Positions 11,301 through 24,414 of a DNA stretch of 64,000 bases are shown in pieces. The first letter of the stretch is position 1. Each line of letters starts with the position of its first letter. A program made the position numbers and the translations under genes. Source of the DNA: Adiantum capillus-veneris. Lineage: Eukaryota; Streptophyta; Polypodiopsida; Polypodiales; Pteridaceae. Below the pieces are notes generated by a model. The model ran no database searches and was not told where the DNA came from. It saw only the letters and a program-made list of their open reading frames with translations. The DNA is taken from NCBI GenBank assembly GCA_014529385.2, contig CM043966.1, positions 108,406,087-108,470,086 of the forward strand. Reading direction: 5' to 3'.

Positions 11301-12540
11301 TGTAAATATCTCAATTTTGTAGTCTAATTCTCCTCATGAGGGTGGGAAGTAAGGGGCATAGTTGTCAACAAAAAAATCAGCATACTGTAAAATAAAATCA
11401 TTCTATGTATTTTTAGAAGGTGTTTGATTGTGCTCAACTTTGGTGATGAATATCCTATATGCTTTGTCATCTTTGCGGAGTGCATGTTTTGCTTGTGTGT
11501 GATATGAGAGGGGACATAGTAAGAGATGTTCCAGCAGGAAAGGAATAGGTTGGCCTTTGAAAGTGAAATGCAGTGTGTGTAGAGAGAGAGAGAGAGAGAG
11601 AGATAATCAAATTTGGGGGTTATATTGGTGTCAAAAGGGCATGCCCAAAATACTATCATTGGATTGCAACAATGCAATTAATAAATTACTCTTTTTTGTG
11701 TAATTATCGATAGTAATTTCAAGAGATTTTATCTTATAAGTACCAATGTACCTAGCTCCTTGGAAAGCACATTTTACTTTATAACAGATGATGTGGTGGT
11801 TAAACTTAATTTTCTAACAAATTTCTTAGAAATGAAATTGTGTGGACTACCATCATCATGCAGGATAGAGAATGATGAAGTAAATCATGAATTGAAAACT
11901 GCCTACCTGGTTCTTGGTTTGGTTGTGTGTTTTGTCCAGTTGCCTATGTGGTTGTCCATGTTCTCTAATGCTTCTTTGAGGTTGTGAAGGCGAGTTGTGG
12001 GTTGTCTGGGTCCAGCTTAGCATTGTTGGTGCAATTTTCTTCAACCTCGAGTTCAACTGTGGCTAGATGTTTTTGTGTATAGCATCTTCATACTTACGCT
12101 TGAGGGCACTAGCTAGGACTTCTTCTACCATGTGGAGGAATAGAAGACCAAAAATGATCAATGTAATGGGAGACATTATCTTCTTGCATCCATGGAAAAT
12201 TGGCCCAGGAACGATGAGCACTGAGACTAAATTGAGAGGCAAAAAGGAATCTTTTACCCGCCGCTTTTGGAATCCTTCCTAGATTGATGGTTGTTCTACT
12301 GATTTGCAAAGTACGCTTCACAATTCGCCAACAAAATAATCATCGAATTGAGTTAACAAAGATAGGAAAACTTTACCAATTTTGCAGCCATTGAACTTGA
12401 AAAATGTAAAAGATTTTGACATATCTTTTCATCTTTGTAGGAATATTGAGCATCAAATGCGGCCTTCAAAATTTTAATCATTTGTTCATCTTCAAGGTCT
12501 TCATCACGAGCCCTTTTGCAATTTCTTTTTTCTAGGTGCC

Positions 12541-13276
12541 GATTCGCTTTGTCTAGCTTCTAATAGAGTAATTACACTTGTTGTTCAAGAGTTGGTGTCG
12601 GGAGGGTGAATCTTTGACCCAATCAAAAGAATTATTAGCATTGGAATCCATTGCAAGGGAGAATGTGGATAATCATGTTCATCTGTTGCAAATCACGGTT
12701 GGAATAGATGGTTTGTGGCAAGTGAACTTGACGATTTGCTTACCATGTCATTGGATGGAGTAGAACAACTTGTAAGTCCACTGCAAGGAGCTATGGAGCT
12801 CTCTATAGTGGATGTCAGATGCTATGTTCTTGATGTAGAAGCGTTGCAATCTTATTGGGCATTGTTGGTGCAAAGGTCAAGAGTCAATTGCCAGTTGATT
12901 ATGGCTTGGGCATAGCAGAGCTCTCATGTGTTAACGAGAGACGATACGAGATTGATTAAGAACATAGCTTTGGCTCATGGAAAGCGAGAGATGTCACTCC
13001 CAAGGGCTCAAATCACAATATGTGCTTACAATAGTGAGTGTGTGTATGTGTGTGTGTGTGGGATCCCTTGAGTGTTCATGGTGTGTGTGTGTGTGTGAGT
13101 GTCTTCCTCTTTAGTAGCTATAGGTAGGAGAAGAAAACAAGAGCCTTCTGTGAAGTCTAGTTGCTCCCAAGAAACGTGGTATGTTAGAGGAAGAAAATGT
13201 ATGGTTAAAAAATTTAGTTTATTAGTAAAAGGTGAGGTAGGGATAGTTGAATTGTGAAAAAAGGGTGGCTAAGAGG

Positions 13277-13339
<63 letters not shown>

Positions 13340-14338
13340 TTATATTTATATTTATATTTATATTTATATTTATATATTTATATATATATATATATATTTG
13401 TGTGGTTGAATAGTAGTGCATCACTGGAGTCTGAAACTAATTGGAAGGCCTCTTTTTTTTTTTTGCTACATGTAGCACAACGTGAGACCGGGGGGGGGGG
13501 GCGTCGGTTGTGTGTGGGTGCCATTGTGCATATAGACAGCCACTAAGGTGTGGTATAATCTACAAGGTTGTGGCAGTACCAATGTTACAGAAAATTGTGG
13601 GGATGGCAGCAATAGTGTGTCAGATGAGTGGGTGTCCCCTAACGCTCAAATCTTGATTTTGAGCTCGCCCTACAATAGGGCCCTTTCTTGCGCTAGTTCT
13701 TTGTGTCTATTCTTTTACTTCAAAGCTTAAAATCTTTGCATCTAAGCACAACAAAAGAAATGTATGCCACATTGATCATCAAGGATATGAGCATGTGAAA
13801 TTGTATGGAGTCCAAACATTGGCTTTGGGTTTAATATCCAAATACTAAGACCGCTCCGAGGCACATTGGAAGAGATAAAAATCACTTCAAGGGGAGAAGA
13901 ATTAACATTATTAGTCGCTCATTTTCATCAATATTTTCTTGCATTGCATTTAGTCTTGCATCAAATAAAAGTGTTAAGAATTTCTATGAGCCTGGACATT
14001 TCAAGGATTGCTATAGGTTTAAAGCACATTGCAGCAACACCAGCTCCAGACTGCAACGCCATAGAAGAGATGGATATGAAGCCAATGGCCCATGACTTGG
14101 CAGTGAAAATGGAAACTTGTAGGAAAAATATGGGTGAGACCTAGCCTGGATTCATCTTGGTGGATAGTTCGGTATGTGGTGGACAGCTGGTCCTAGGAGA
14201 CTCATGTTCAAGGGGAGGTGTCTTTAGCCTTTGTGGCACCATAGCTCAAAGAATCATTACAACATGTGTGGTCTCGTCTTTGTGCTGGTTGAGTTATTTG
14301 TAGGTGCACTTGTCTAGCCCAAACTCCAAGGGGAGGTT
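12541..14338. other. Unassigned, possibly interior of a copia-like element
   Basis: No recognisable domain. It holds TG-rich tracts near 13030-13100, the 13279-13398 microsatellite, a poly-T run (about 13451) and a poly-G run (about 13490). It ends in a purine tract (CCAAGGGGAGG) directly before the LTR at 14339, so at least the right part may be interior sequence of the element owning that LTR. Short open frames (for example 13866-14144) show no known motif. Confidence 0.4.
13279..13398. repeat. (TA)n / (TATATT)n compound microsatellite
   Basis: A TA tract passes into eight or more TATATT hexamers and back to TA. Confidence 0.96.
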
Positions 14339-14935
<597 letters not shown>

Positions 14936-15776
14936 TGTGCTAATGGAGAAGCTGACATCGGCTAATGAGGACCAAGAGAAGAAGATTCAAGATCTAAACA
15001 CGAAAATGTTGGATACAAATGCACATGCTCAATGGCTACAAATGCCGCTGGATGTCACAAACATCCATGTAGCTCAGGCTGCAACTAGATTGAAGGACCA
15101 AAAATTGCTTCTAGATAAGCTAAAAGCTCCTCAAGAAATCCAAAGGGATCCAACAATTTTCCCAATGGCAAGAGGGAAAAGCTAGGGAAGGCATCAACTA
15201 ATTCTCATGAAACATACTACTAGGCTAAACTACCCTAGGCTCTCTACACCAAAAGGGAAAGCCACTAAAGACTACATGCTAAGGACCTTAATAGATGCTA
15301 CTAAAGTCTTCAAGAGGATATCATATCTAGCTTGCATAATGTTAATCAAGATATCAAAGATGATTCTCACTTGCATGCAAACATTCCATCAAGCAAAGCA
15401 CGTAGATGCCCCATGGATGTCTTACCTTGAGGGCAATCAAGGACTCTGCTGTGACCTGCCAAATCAACCTCGGGATAAATTGCTTTATTTAATTTATGCA
15501 CAAGTCATGTTTTTATCATCATATTATATGAAAACATTTGAAGAAACCTTCTATATAAGAAATTTTAATTTCAAGACAAAAATCTTTGGCCCTATTATAG
15601 AAAACATCGAGGCTAGATTTGTCGACTACTTGGCCATAACCTCCAAATTCTCATTGAAGGAGACAAAAAGCTAAGAATAAAGTACTATGAATCTCTTGAA
15701 GCCCTCCAAAAGCAACACAAAGCCTGTAAGACACTATCTCAGATTATGCTAGTTGTGTCACGGACAACCCATATTA
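14936..15776 (+). pseudogene. C-terminal fragment of an E3-type ORF
   Basis: Plus-strand remnant in several frames. 14937-15185 encodes a heptad-rich coiled coil (EKLTSANEDQEKKIQDLN and so on). 15207-15674 gives A-x-K-V-F-K-x-I-S-x-L-A-C-I-M, then DLPNQPRDKLLYLIYAQVMF, then SSYYMKTFEETFY and IFGPIIENIEARF. The E3 C-terminus (25713-25396, minus) shows the same order: AIKLFTSSPDLSCIM, DLSGQPSKEVIHALYQRIVI, PSYHVQAFEEAFY and IFGPTLLAQHARY. Both are followed by G(T)CACGGACAAC / GTCAGGGACAAC, a purine tract and an LTR start TGTTAG. The function of this domain is unknown. It marks a second copy of the E3 family, cut on its left by the LTR at 14339. Confidence 0.7.
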
Positions 15777-15786
15777 GAAGGGGGGA
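15775..15786 (+). promoter_or_regulatory. Polypurine tract of E3-type relic
   Basis: A purine run centred on AGAAGGGGGGAA precedes TGTTAGCAGC at 15787. This matches the E3 arrangement at 25344-25357 (GGAGGGGGGGAG, then TGTTAGAAGC). Confidence 0.7.
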
Positions 15787-17695
15787 ATGTTAGCAGCACG
15801 CTGACAAAGCGGCCTTATTTTGAGATCATTATTTGTAACTCCTTTCATTTGTTATATAAAACCCATCATGTCCAAATTTATACTTCTAACAAAATTTATG
15901 AAACTATAAAGTTGGTAGTCGAGGCTATGAGATTCCAGGTTGTAATTACCCATGCGTAATATCTAGTCCCTTTCTGCCCAGATTTGAGTCTGTTTGACCT
16001 TTTTAAGACCTTGGCTAAGGTAGTGAGCCATTTTTTGGATATTCAAAATTTCCATAGTGAGCTACCTCACCCTATCAAATCACTCAAACACTATGGTTAT
16101 CCTCACCCTTTCACTATACATAGGTGTGTGTGAGTTAGGGGACTTTTCCCATATCTCCTTAAAATCCTTAGCTAGCTAGTCACTGGGCTAGTTGAGTAAA
16201 AAATAAATAAATAAAATAGAAAAGAAAAGTATAGTATGGCCTCTTTGTGTATAAATATTTCAGTGTATATACGGCTTAAATATAAGGATTTTTCATAATT
16301 ATTTTGGTATTTATTTAAATATTTCTACTTAGGTGTGTGGTATTTGCCTATGTATGCCATGTACATTGCCTCACCATTACCAAAATTTTTATTACCATTT
16401 TCCATACTCTTTATTCCATATAAAAATATTTTCATGTAAGCTTCTCTTATTTTTGGTGTAACTCCCACCCAAACACAAATCCAAAAAACTAGTTAAATAT
16501 TTATCTTTTTATGGTGGCCTCATAATGAGAGATATTTATTTTTAAGTTGACCCCTTTATATTTTTTCCACCTATATTATTTATATTTGACATGTACATAT
16601 TTTTTAGACCCCTCAATAAGTTATTTTCTTAGCTGTATTATTCGCTTATATCATGAGCTCAGTAATATCTTCAATTATAGACCCACAAAATAAGGTCAAG
16701 GACATGTGGCATGCATGCATGCATTATGGAGGGCTCACTCTTGGAGGCATTCAAAAGAATCATCCAAAGAGAGACCCCACAAGGACTTTATGTACTGGAA
16801 AAAGACAGCTGGTTTTGCAAAATTTTTAAAGATCACTTGCTCTCTGAATTTTAAAAAGTGATACAAACAAAAGTTGTAGCTCGCAAAATGAACTATAGCG
16901 TCAAAAATTTTCATATTTTTTGAGCTACGAGCTGTGAATTATGATTTTATTGGTGGACCCCAGTTTTGTCCATGCCATGCAACCACACTCCCTCTTCCAC
17001 TTTATCATTTCCCTCTTTCACGCACACCTCCACTCATAATCTCCATCTCTCTCACCTCTCCTATCTGCATCCTACTTACCTTCTCCTCAACCTTGAAGAA
17101 TAAGAGACACCATGGTGAACTCATGCCTCCTACACACACTTCCATTCCAAATTGACCACTTAGTCTCATTTTTTCTCCTCCAAATTACCCATATCTATAA
17201 AACAAAACCACAAAATTCAGTCTCTTCTCTTGAGGAACAGCATTATGGTGATTGATTACTCATCTTCAATTACCTTGGCTCCCAAGGAAGGTCAAGGGAT
17301 GATGGGAGAAAAAACGTACCATCAAAGTTAGTGGACCGTCAACAAGCGTCAAAATTGGCCCTACTCAGGACACTTGGAGCATCAACATTGTAAGAAATCC
17401 ATCTTTCTTACCTCTTAAGAAATTTTCTTTCTTATTTGTATCCTACATGGATACTCTCATTGTAAATATCCAAACCCATTTGTAAATTAATATTAAAATA
17501 CTAACTCTACTAATCTACTAGCACTAACCCACTACTAATCTACTAATCCACTATTAATATAAAAATACTAACTGTACTAATCTACTAACACTAACCCACT
17601 ATGAAAAGTCCTATCACCTCCATTTTTCTCCTCTCTCTTTTATTCATCTATCCCCATAAACTTCTTTATAATTCCAAGAAAAAAAATAGATAAAG
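15787..17695. other. LTR start of E3-type relic, then unassigned AT-rich DNA
   Basis: The LTR starts TGTTAG at 15787, but its end could not be placed. The remainder to 17695 is AT-rich without a recognisable ORF or domain. Pyrimidine-rich stretches occur at 16960-17100 and 17600-17640. Confidence 0.4.
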
Positions 17696-17996
17696 TGTTG
17701 AAAATTTAACCCAACCATGGTTAGAGGAGTAAGCTAGCCCTAAAAAAATGCTATAAAAGGAGGGTGTAGCTAGCACAAAACGGGAGAAGCCATAAACAAG
17801 AGCACTATGCTATAACTTAAGAAGCCAAGCTCGATATCTTGAGAAGGAGCTCTTAAGTGAAATCTCCTTGGCTTATGCACATGCATGTATTGTATTAGGG
17901 GTGATTATCAAGAGAGATCTATGTCATTGTAAGAGAGAGTGATCATTTAATTGAGAGTAGGAAGCCTATATTTCTCCTATAAGTGTAAACCCAACA
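17696..17996 (+). repeat. Candidate short LTR
   Basis: A 301 bp segment begins TGTTG and ends CAACA, with a TATAAAAGG box near 17752 and an AAGCTCGATATC-type leader. Size and layout fit a short copia LTR. No second copy, duplicated target site or primer site was found, so this is tentative. Confidence 0.3.
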
Positions 17997-18695
<699 letters not shown>

Positions 18696-18715
18696 TGGTG
18701 CCCCCATTGAGGAGC
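18696..18715 (+). promoter_or_regulatory. Primer-binding site
   Basis: TGGTGCCCCCATTGAGGAGC. The same 20-mer with one change lies next to the E2 5' LTR (23710-23729, minus strand), so both families would use the same tRNA primer. Confidence 0.65.
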
Positions 18716-18769
18716 AACTTGTGTATGTTTTTGTGTAGAATCAACCTTTAGAATAGTCAAGTAGTTTGC

Positions 18770-18982
18770 ATGAATCACAAGAATTTGTATGATCCTTTCA
18801 TTCCCATTGCAAGGCAAAAGGTGCACATAATTGTTAATATTAAGTTGAAATTTCAACAAGTAATTCGTAGAATTTTGGGCCCTCTTAGATTGGTCGAGAT
18901 AAACGCTTCATTAAATCCTTTTATTTTGCCTCTCATTAGGTACGACCTTAGTTTGGACATCTAAATTTTTGTTTTGTTTTAA
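18770..18982 (+). pseudogene. Leader ORF b' (70 codons, one stop)
   Basis: A small ORF between primer site and gag. It aligns without gaps over 70 codons with leader ORF b at 42726-42938 of the gypsy array; about half the residues are identical. The shared core includes IPI-x-R-Q, K-L-x-F-Q, R-L, NPFILP, IRYD, LD and a terminal IFVLF. Many conserved residues use different codons (AGG/CGA Arg, TTT/TTC Phe, TTG/TTA Leu), which points to selection on the protein. One in-frame TAA at 18962-18964 replaces the Phe codon of ORF b, so this copy is broken six codons before its natural end. The family is unknown to me. It is weakly basic and hydrophobic at the C-terminus. Confidence 0.65.
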
Positions 18983-19003
18983 GCATTAGGTCATGCATAG
19001 ACC

Positions 19004-19222
19004 ATGGATAATGGCCCACGAATAGAGGTTTTCCCCTTCCATTTCACTCCACACACTAGAATAAACATTGCAATTAGTAGAAAGGTCCATTTTCAACAAT
19101 GTATGGTATTCATGTTTGGTACCCATAGAGTAGGATAAATTTTTGCACCACCAAACCCTGTCATCCTGCCTCTTGTTGATTATCATAGATCATTTCATGT
19201 GCATATTTTTATTTTGTTGTAG
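19004..19222 (+). pseudogene. Leader ORF a' (72 codons, one stop)
   Basis: A second small ORF of the same family, 21 bp after b'. It has exactly 72 codons, like leader ORF a (42511-42729), and aligns without a gap at roughly 45% identity. Shared residues include R-I-N-x-x-I-S-R-K, HFQQ, V-F-x-F-G, I-L-P-L, D-Y, S-F and the terminal ILL. Conserved positions often use different codons (CGT/AGA, AGC/AGT, GGC/GGT, GAC/GAT). A single TAA (19136-19138) stands where ORF a has GAA, so one point mutation broke it. Gag follows at 19300. Order here is b' then a'; in the gypsy array it is a then b. Confidence 0.65.
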
Positions 19223-19299
19223 AACAAATTACAATTTAGAAAACATTATTGTGCAAATCTTTTTAAGAAAAAAAAGTGCGTCACTTTGAAATCAATTCA

Positions 19300-20400
19300 A
19301 TGGAAATCCAACTCCAAATGTCTGGATATCCTCTTTTTTTTGGAGAGCCTAGAGAGGATGCAGAATTACTTTTAGCGAATTTCAAGATGTCTTGCCGTAT
19401 CAAGAGGATTGTAACTGATCAAGAACGTGTAGAAATTTTTGAGGTGCTAGGGAAAGATGCCAGCACTTGGTTTGACTCTTTGCCTGAGGAAGTTAAGGGG
19501 AATTACATGGAAGTTTTGAATCGTTTCAAGAGATACTTCTTTGATCCCCAAAAGAATAAAAAACTATGGCAAGACATTGTTTCTCATAAGATGCTAGCAC
19601 TTGGTTTGACTCTTTGCCTGAGGAAGTTAAGGGGAATTACATGGAAGTTTTGAATCGTTTCAAGAGATACTTCTTTGATCCCCAAAAGAATAAAAAACTA
19701 TGGCAAGACATTGTTTCTCATAAGAAAAAAGATTTAGATAACTACTACTTATACAAGCAAGAGTTTCTACGTCTTTGGACTCTATGGATACAAACTGTTG
19801 CTAACCCTAGTGATGGTGCATAATTTCTAAAGAAGGAGAGGTTTATAGCTGGAATATTTCCTGATTTTAAGGTAAAGGTGGAGGCGAATGCACCTGCCAC
19901 CTATGATATAGTTGAGATTAGAGCTTCCAGGAAGTATAGGATACTCAAGCGCCTAAGGGGAGAGGTTCCAATATAAGGTCTTAGACCCAAAGGTAAGTCA
20001 CAAGAATTGACATCTAGGGAGCATCCTGAGGTAATGGTAGAAGTGATTGAGAAGTTAAATGAATCTTTAGCAGCATGTCAATCACCTTGCACAAGCTATA
20101 GGTCCAAAGGGACAAGAAAAGAAGTCAGAAGAGCGAGAGACATGACCTATGAAAGTCTTGCAATGTTGGAATTGCAGAGAGTCTGGACATGGGATGTATA
20201 ATTGTCCTTGGCCCCTGGGGGAGCCAGGGAGACCTAACTTGAATCACCCAATGATGAATGTAGGTGAAGGAAATAGTCAAAAACCAAGGCTTCTACAAGG
20301 GCCAAATGGAGCAAGAGCACCCTCACAAGGAGTGGAAGGAGTTTCACCTTTGCCAGACCCAATGTGCATGTGGTAGAGGTGATGAATTCAAATGAGGTTA
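19300..20400 (+). pseudogene. Gag (Ty3/gypsy), frameshifted by a 134-bp duplication
   Basis: The ATG at 19300 opens a frame with the gypsy capsid pattern: FFGEPREDAELLLANFKM, then a TWFDSLPEEVK motif (Trp-Phe-x-x-L) and an F-K-R-Y-F segment. A 134-bp tandem duplication (19456-19723) shifts the frame. The original frame resumes with KKDLDNYYLYKQEFLRLW. A CX2CX4HX4C zinc knuckle (CWNCRESGHGMYNC, about 20164-20205) follows and marks the nucleocapsid. At least two further stops occur (TAA at 19821, TAA near 19973). The last recognisable residues (VVEVMNSNEVN) run to about 20420, where the E2 LTR starts. Confidence 0.8.
19456..19723 (+). repeat. 134-bp tandem duplication in gag
   Basis: 19456-19589 and 19590-19723 are nearly identical and adjacent. 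The length is not a multiple of three, so the duplication breaks the gag frame. Confidence 0.95.
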
Positions 20401-20426
20401 ACATGGAAGAAAATGGCATTAGGCGT

Positions 20427-21147
<721 letters not shown>

Positions 21148-21552
21148 TGCAGAGGTGTGAAGTCTCTCACACACTTTCCTTTCTTCCTCTGACCACATGT
21201 CTTCCTCTACCCAAGTTGCCTTGCATGTCCTAAGAGCCTTTTCACATGTAAAAACCTTTTCTTCAAGCATCAAATCTCCACGCTTAGGCCTTCATAACCA
21301 CATAGAACATACCCTTTCTGGATCTCCCTGCTTTTAATGGGCCTTCATACTTGCTTTATCACCCATGCCTGCACCTGTAAGCATACACATCATTGTCTGC
21401 GCCTTCTCACTTTGGATGCACCATCATTGCCCAACCCCTCGTTGAACATTTATGATCAACCAAAAGAAGCCTTTATTAGCTACAAACTGTAACATTTAGA
21501 GAACACTGTGCGAACATAAAAACCATACGTCAGAGTTTTATTCATGCAACCC
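21148..21552. other. E2 3' untranslated interior
   Basis: About 400 bp between the acidic ORF and the 3' LTR. On the minus strand it contains a purine-rich stretch (AGAGGAAGAAAGGAAAG, near 21176-21192) that may be the plus-strand primer. It is not directly at the LTR edge. Confidence 0.4.
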
Positions 21553-23013
21553 TCATGTAGGTTGCCCAACCCCCTGCATCATAGCAAAGCCTCCGCCTGG
21601 ATCAAATACATAACCTTGAGTGCAACCATTCATTTGGAGTAGCCTCTTGTAGAACTGTACCGATGCACATAACCAGTGGTACATATAGAATGCACACATC
21701 ACTCCTTCATTTCTCCATGCATACATAAGCATCCAACCCTCTTCAAATTGAGCCGCATGATCATGCTCACCATCTTGTTCAACAAATGAATCATCCATAT
21801 CGTCACCCACCTCCAACCTATCTGGCATACCTTCCCAACCATAGAAGATGGAAATATCCTCCAAGAACTCCTGTACTTGTTGAATAGCCCACTGCATAGT
21901 TGTATCCATAAGCATACTCATCACCTATGAAGCATATACCACTTCTATAAGCTTTTTCACAGCCATAGCACGTGGATCTTCACTTGGTACAATCGAAAAC
22001 ACCAGCTCTTCGATCAAAGGCTTCACTACCTGCATCAGCTTCATCTTCCCTTCCATACCTGTAGTAGCAGCCTCGAGCACCTCCTCTTCAGGACCATCCA
22101 AGAAAGTAAAGCCATAGGGATCCACTAACTCCTCTTGTACGTCATCTTCATGAACCAATTCTTCTAGTACATGCTCTACTGCCATATTTTTAGACAAAAA
22201 AGAAGGAAGCTCACCCCATACCATTTCATCCTGGAGCATAGCATCAACAGACTCCTCCTCCTTATAGGAGTGTAAATACCCACTTTGTTCAGCTTCATCA
22301 CCATGTGTCTTTGCCAAGCTCGAATATGGATCCACTTCTTCTTCATCACAGGGTAGACTAGTCACCTCAGCAGCACTCTTCTTGAAAAATCCTCGTACCT
22401 GTTGCACCACTATAGCATACTCGATGGCTACCTTTAGGAACATAGATACCAATAGGGTACCGCACACCACTTTAACTTGCATATCCTCTTCTTCAAACTT
22501 CTACTCTTCAATTTTCTCTTCATTTACATTTCCAATCGACATGTCTTCATACACATAGTCAAGATTCTTTACTCTTACCAGCCTGACCTCATCGAAATTA
22601 GTTTGCTCGCCATAGGATGTGAAGTCTTCATACAGGCTTTCCTCTTTGCTAGTCTTCCAAAACTCGGCGCTTGTATTATCATCATCCTCGCCATAGGTTG
22701 ACTCCGTGTCTACATCTTCATCCTCTTTCTGCTCCATGAAAAGTTGGCCACCGCCTTGGCTTTGCACACACTCTTTGTCCACTTTTGAGCTTTTGGTATC
22801 GGCAACCTGACTGCCATCTACTAATTTTTCATGAAAAATCTTAGTAAGAACATGCTCCTTTACCTCTTTATGCTGCTTTGAAAACCAGACATCTGCTACG
22901 TCTTTAATACACCAACTCTCTTTGACAAGAGGCTTATCCTCGTTGAGAAGCTCGTCCACCACTAGAACATGCACATCATATATTGGATACCTCCAAGGAA
23001 CATAACCAACCAT
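21553..23013 (-). pseudogene. Acidic ORF ending in a DPGG motif, two TAG stops
   Basis: One minus-strand frame of about 487 codons is interrupted only by TAG at 22501-22503 and TAG at 21925-21927. The first third is acidic (EDEDVDTESTYGEDDDN). The middle has hydrophobic stretches (GTLLVSMFLKVAIEYAIVV) and acidic clusters. The end reads YVFDPGGGFAMMQ, 16 residues before the stop. Like the E1 acidic ORF, it follows gag in an element without pol and ends with an aromatic-DPGG motif. E1 and E2 have unrelated LTRs and primer sites. Function is unknown. The two TAGs are each one C-to-T change from CAG. The start is uncertain; translation could continue from the gag frame by a shift. Confidence 0.6.
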
Positions 23014-23023
23014 AGGCCTTACC

Positions 23024-23611
23024 TTAAAAGGCTTTGCACTTCAAAAAATTGGCACCTCCTTTGGCTGAACCATAGGACACTCTGCAATCGTCCCAACAGG
23101 CATATACTAGCTTCAGCTTCACTTTTTTTCTCTTCACTTTGGCCAAAGAGACCATATCTTCATAGGTATCCGCTCCACACTCCACATTTTCCTTGATCTT
23201 TGGATGCAAGCACTCAAGAAACTTCAACACTTTCAGGTATAGGTTGCCTTTGACCCCAGTAGCAACCTCCAATTGCTTCCAACATGCTTCCAATTGCTCA
23301 AGAAAAATGGAAAATTCTTTACTTACATCCTAATGCACTGCCTTCAACCTAGCACCAGCTTCTTTAGGAGAGATCGTTTGCCAAAATCGCTTCAGAAACT
23401 ACATACGTAGCTCTTGTCATGAACTTCGATCACCATCGCCTAAACCATTGAACCATGTCTTTGCTTGTCCTTGCATCAATAACGGTACCATCTGCAGTTT
23501 TTCTACATCTGTCAATCTACGCATTGACATCATCCACAATTCAAAATTTGTTGCCCAATCCTCTGAATCTTCAATACCTGTGAAAATGGGACCAATGTTT
23601 GGCTTCGCCAT
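23024..23611 (-). pseudogene. Gag remnant of E2
   Basis: The frame at 23611-23417 reads PIFTGIEDSEDWATNFELWM, then a DVEKLQMVPLLMQGQAKTWF motif. This is the usual gypsy capsid start (F-x-G, W/F, D-x-x-K, L-x-G-x-A-x-x-W-F). After a stop near 23400, 23293-23024 reads a Leu-rich segment with KQLEVATGVKGNLYLKVLKF and a basic stretch (KVKRKKVKLKL), then ends. No zinc knuckle is seen. The coding frame seems to extend back to the primer site without an obvious ATG before 23611. Confidence 0.65.
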
Positions 23612-23709
23612 CTAGATCAATTTTCAACTGCACTCTTTACTTTGACCATTTGCCAATCGTTTGGTGGCTTCAAACTCTGCTTTCAGCTTCTACCAAGGAG
23701 CATCAGATA

Positions 23710-23729
23710 GCTCCTCAGTGGGGGCACCA
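23710..23729 (-). promoter_or_regulatory. E2 primer-binding site
   Basis: Minus strand TGGTGCCCCCACTGAGGAGC, four bases inside the 5' LTR. It is one base different from the site at 18696-18715. Confidence 0.65.
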
Positions 23730-23733
23730 CTAA

Positions 23734-23956
23734 TGGAAAGGGGGAAGACGGAACACACCCATCACACACAATGTTTGTCTCTCTATAGCTCAAGGATTCC
23801 GTTGCACAACTATCCACACAAAATCTTACACACAGACACACTTTTCTCAAACGAACTTGCAAGTACACCCCAAATCAATGCGCACACACTCGCACGAACC
23901 ACAATCTACCTCACACCCATAAACACATCAATTTCTTGTTTTCCTTGCACACCATC

Positions 23957-24036
<80 letters not shown>

Positions 24037-24413
24037 ACATCACACCCTCGGGGAAGGGGGGGGGACACCTGCCTATACACACCCGGAAACACCGCGCAAC
24101 AGAGCAAAAGAGAAGAGAGGGGAGGAACAACACCAAAAGCAACACAACCAGAGCTTGCTTCTTCTTCAATTGTTGGGTTATGGTGGAGCATACAACCATC
24201 AAAGCTCTCTCCTTCTCTGTTCTTGTCTGTCGCCCTCCTTAACACAGTAGAGCATGAAAAATTAAATATCTGCTAATCGGTGCAGAATTTGCCTATGTGC
24301 GTGAGGCGCAAAAATGCTTAAAATGCCCTTTTCCTTCTCTCTCTAGCGGCCAGTTTTTACAAAAAACCAGTTTCAAAAAAAAATTACAGAGTGAGACATT
24401 TCGGTCTCGCTCA
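23734..24413 (-). repeat. E2 5' LTR
   Basis: Partner of 20427-21147. It contains (CT)n at 23959-24031. Confidence 0.83.
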
Positions 24414-24414
24414 T

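Larger units (their letters stand above)
9060..12540 (-). mobile_element. Degenerate Ty3/gypsy relic
   Basis: Minus-strand remnants appear in gypsy order: a poorly preserved region to about 12540, reverse transcriptase (about 11300-10458), RNase H tail (10238-10060) and integrase C-terminal region (about 9900-9060). All frames carry many stops and shifts, so this is an old copy. LTRs were not found. A perhaps gag-derived stretch at 12300-12540 is too decayed to assign. Confidence 0.75.
18696..20426 (+). mobile_element. Truncated Ty3/gypsy relic with leader ORFs
   Basis: The order is primer site (18696), leader ORF b' (18770), leader ORF a' (19004), gag with zinc knuckle (19300-20400). It is cut at 20427 by the E2 LTR. 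The rest (pol, 3' LTR) is not found on the far side of E2, where E3 begins after a single base. Confidence 0.7.
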
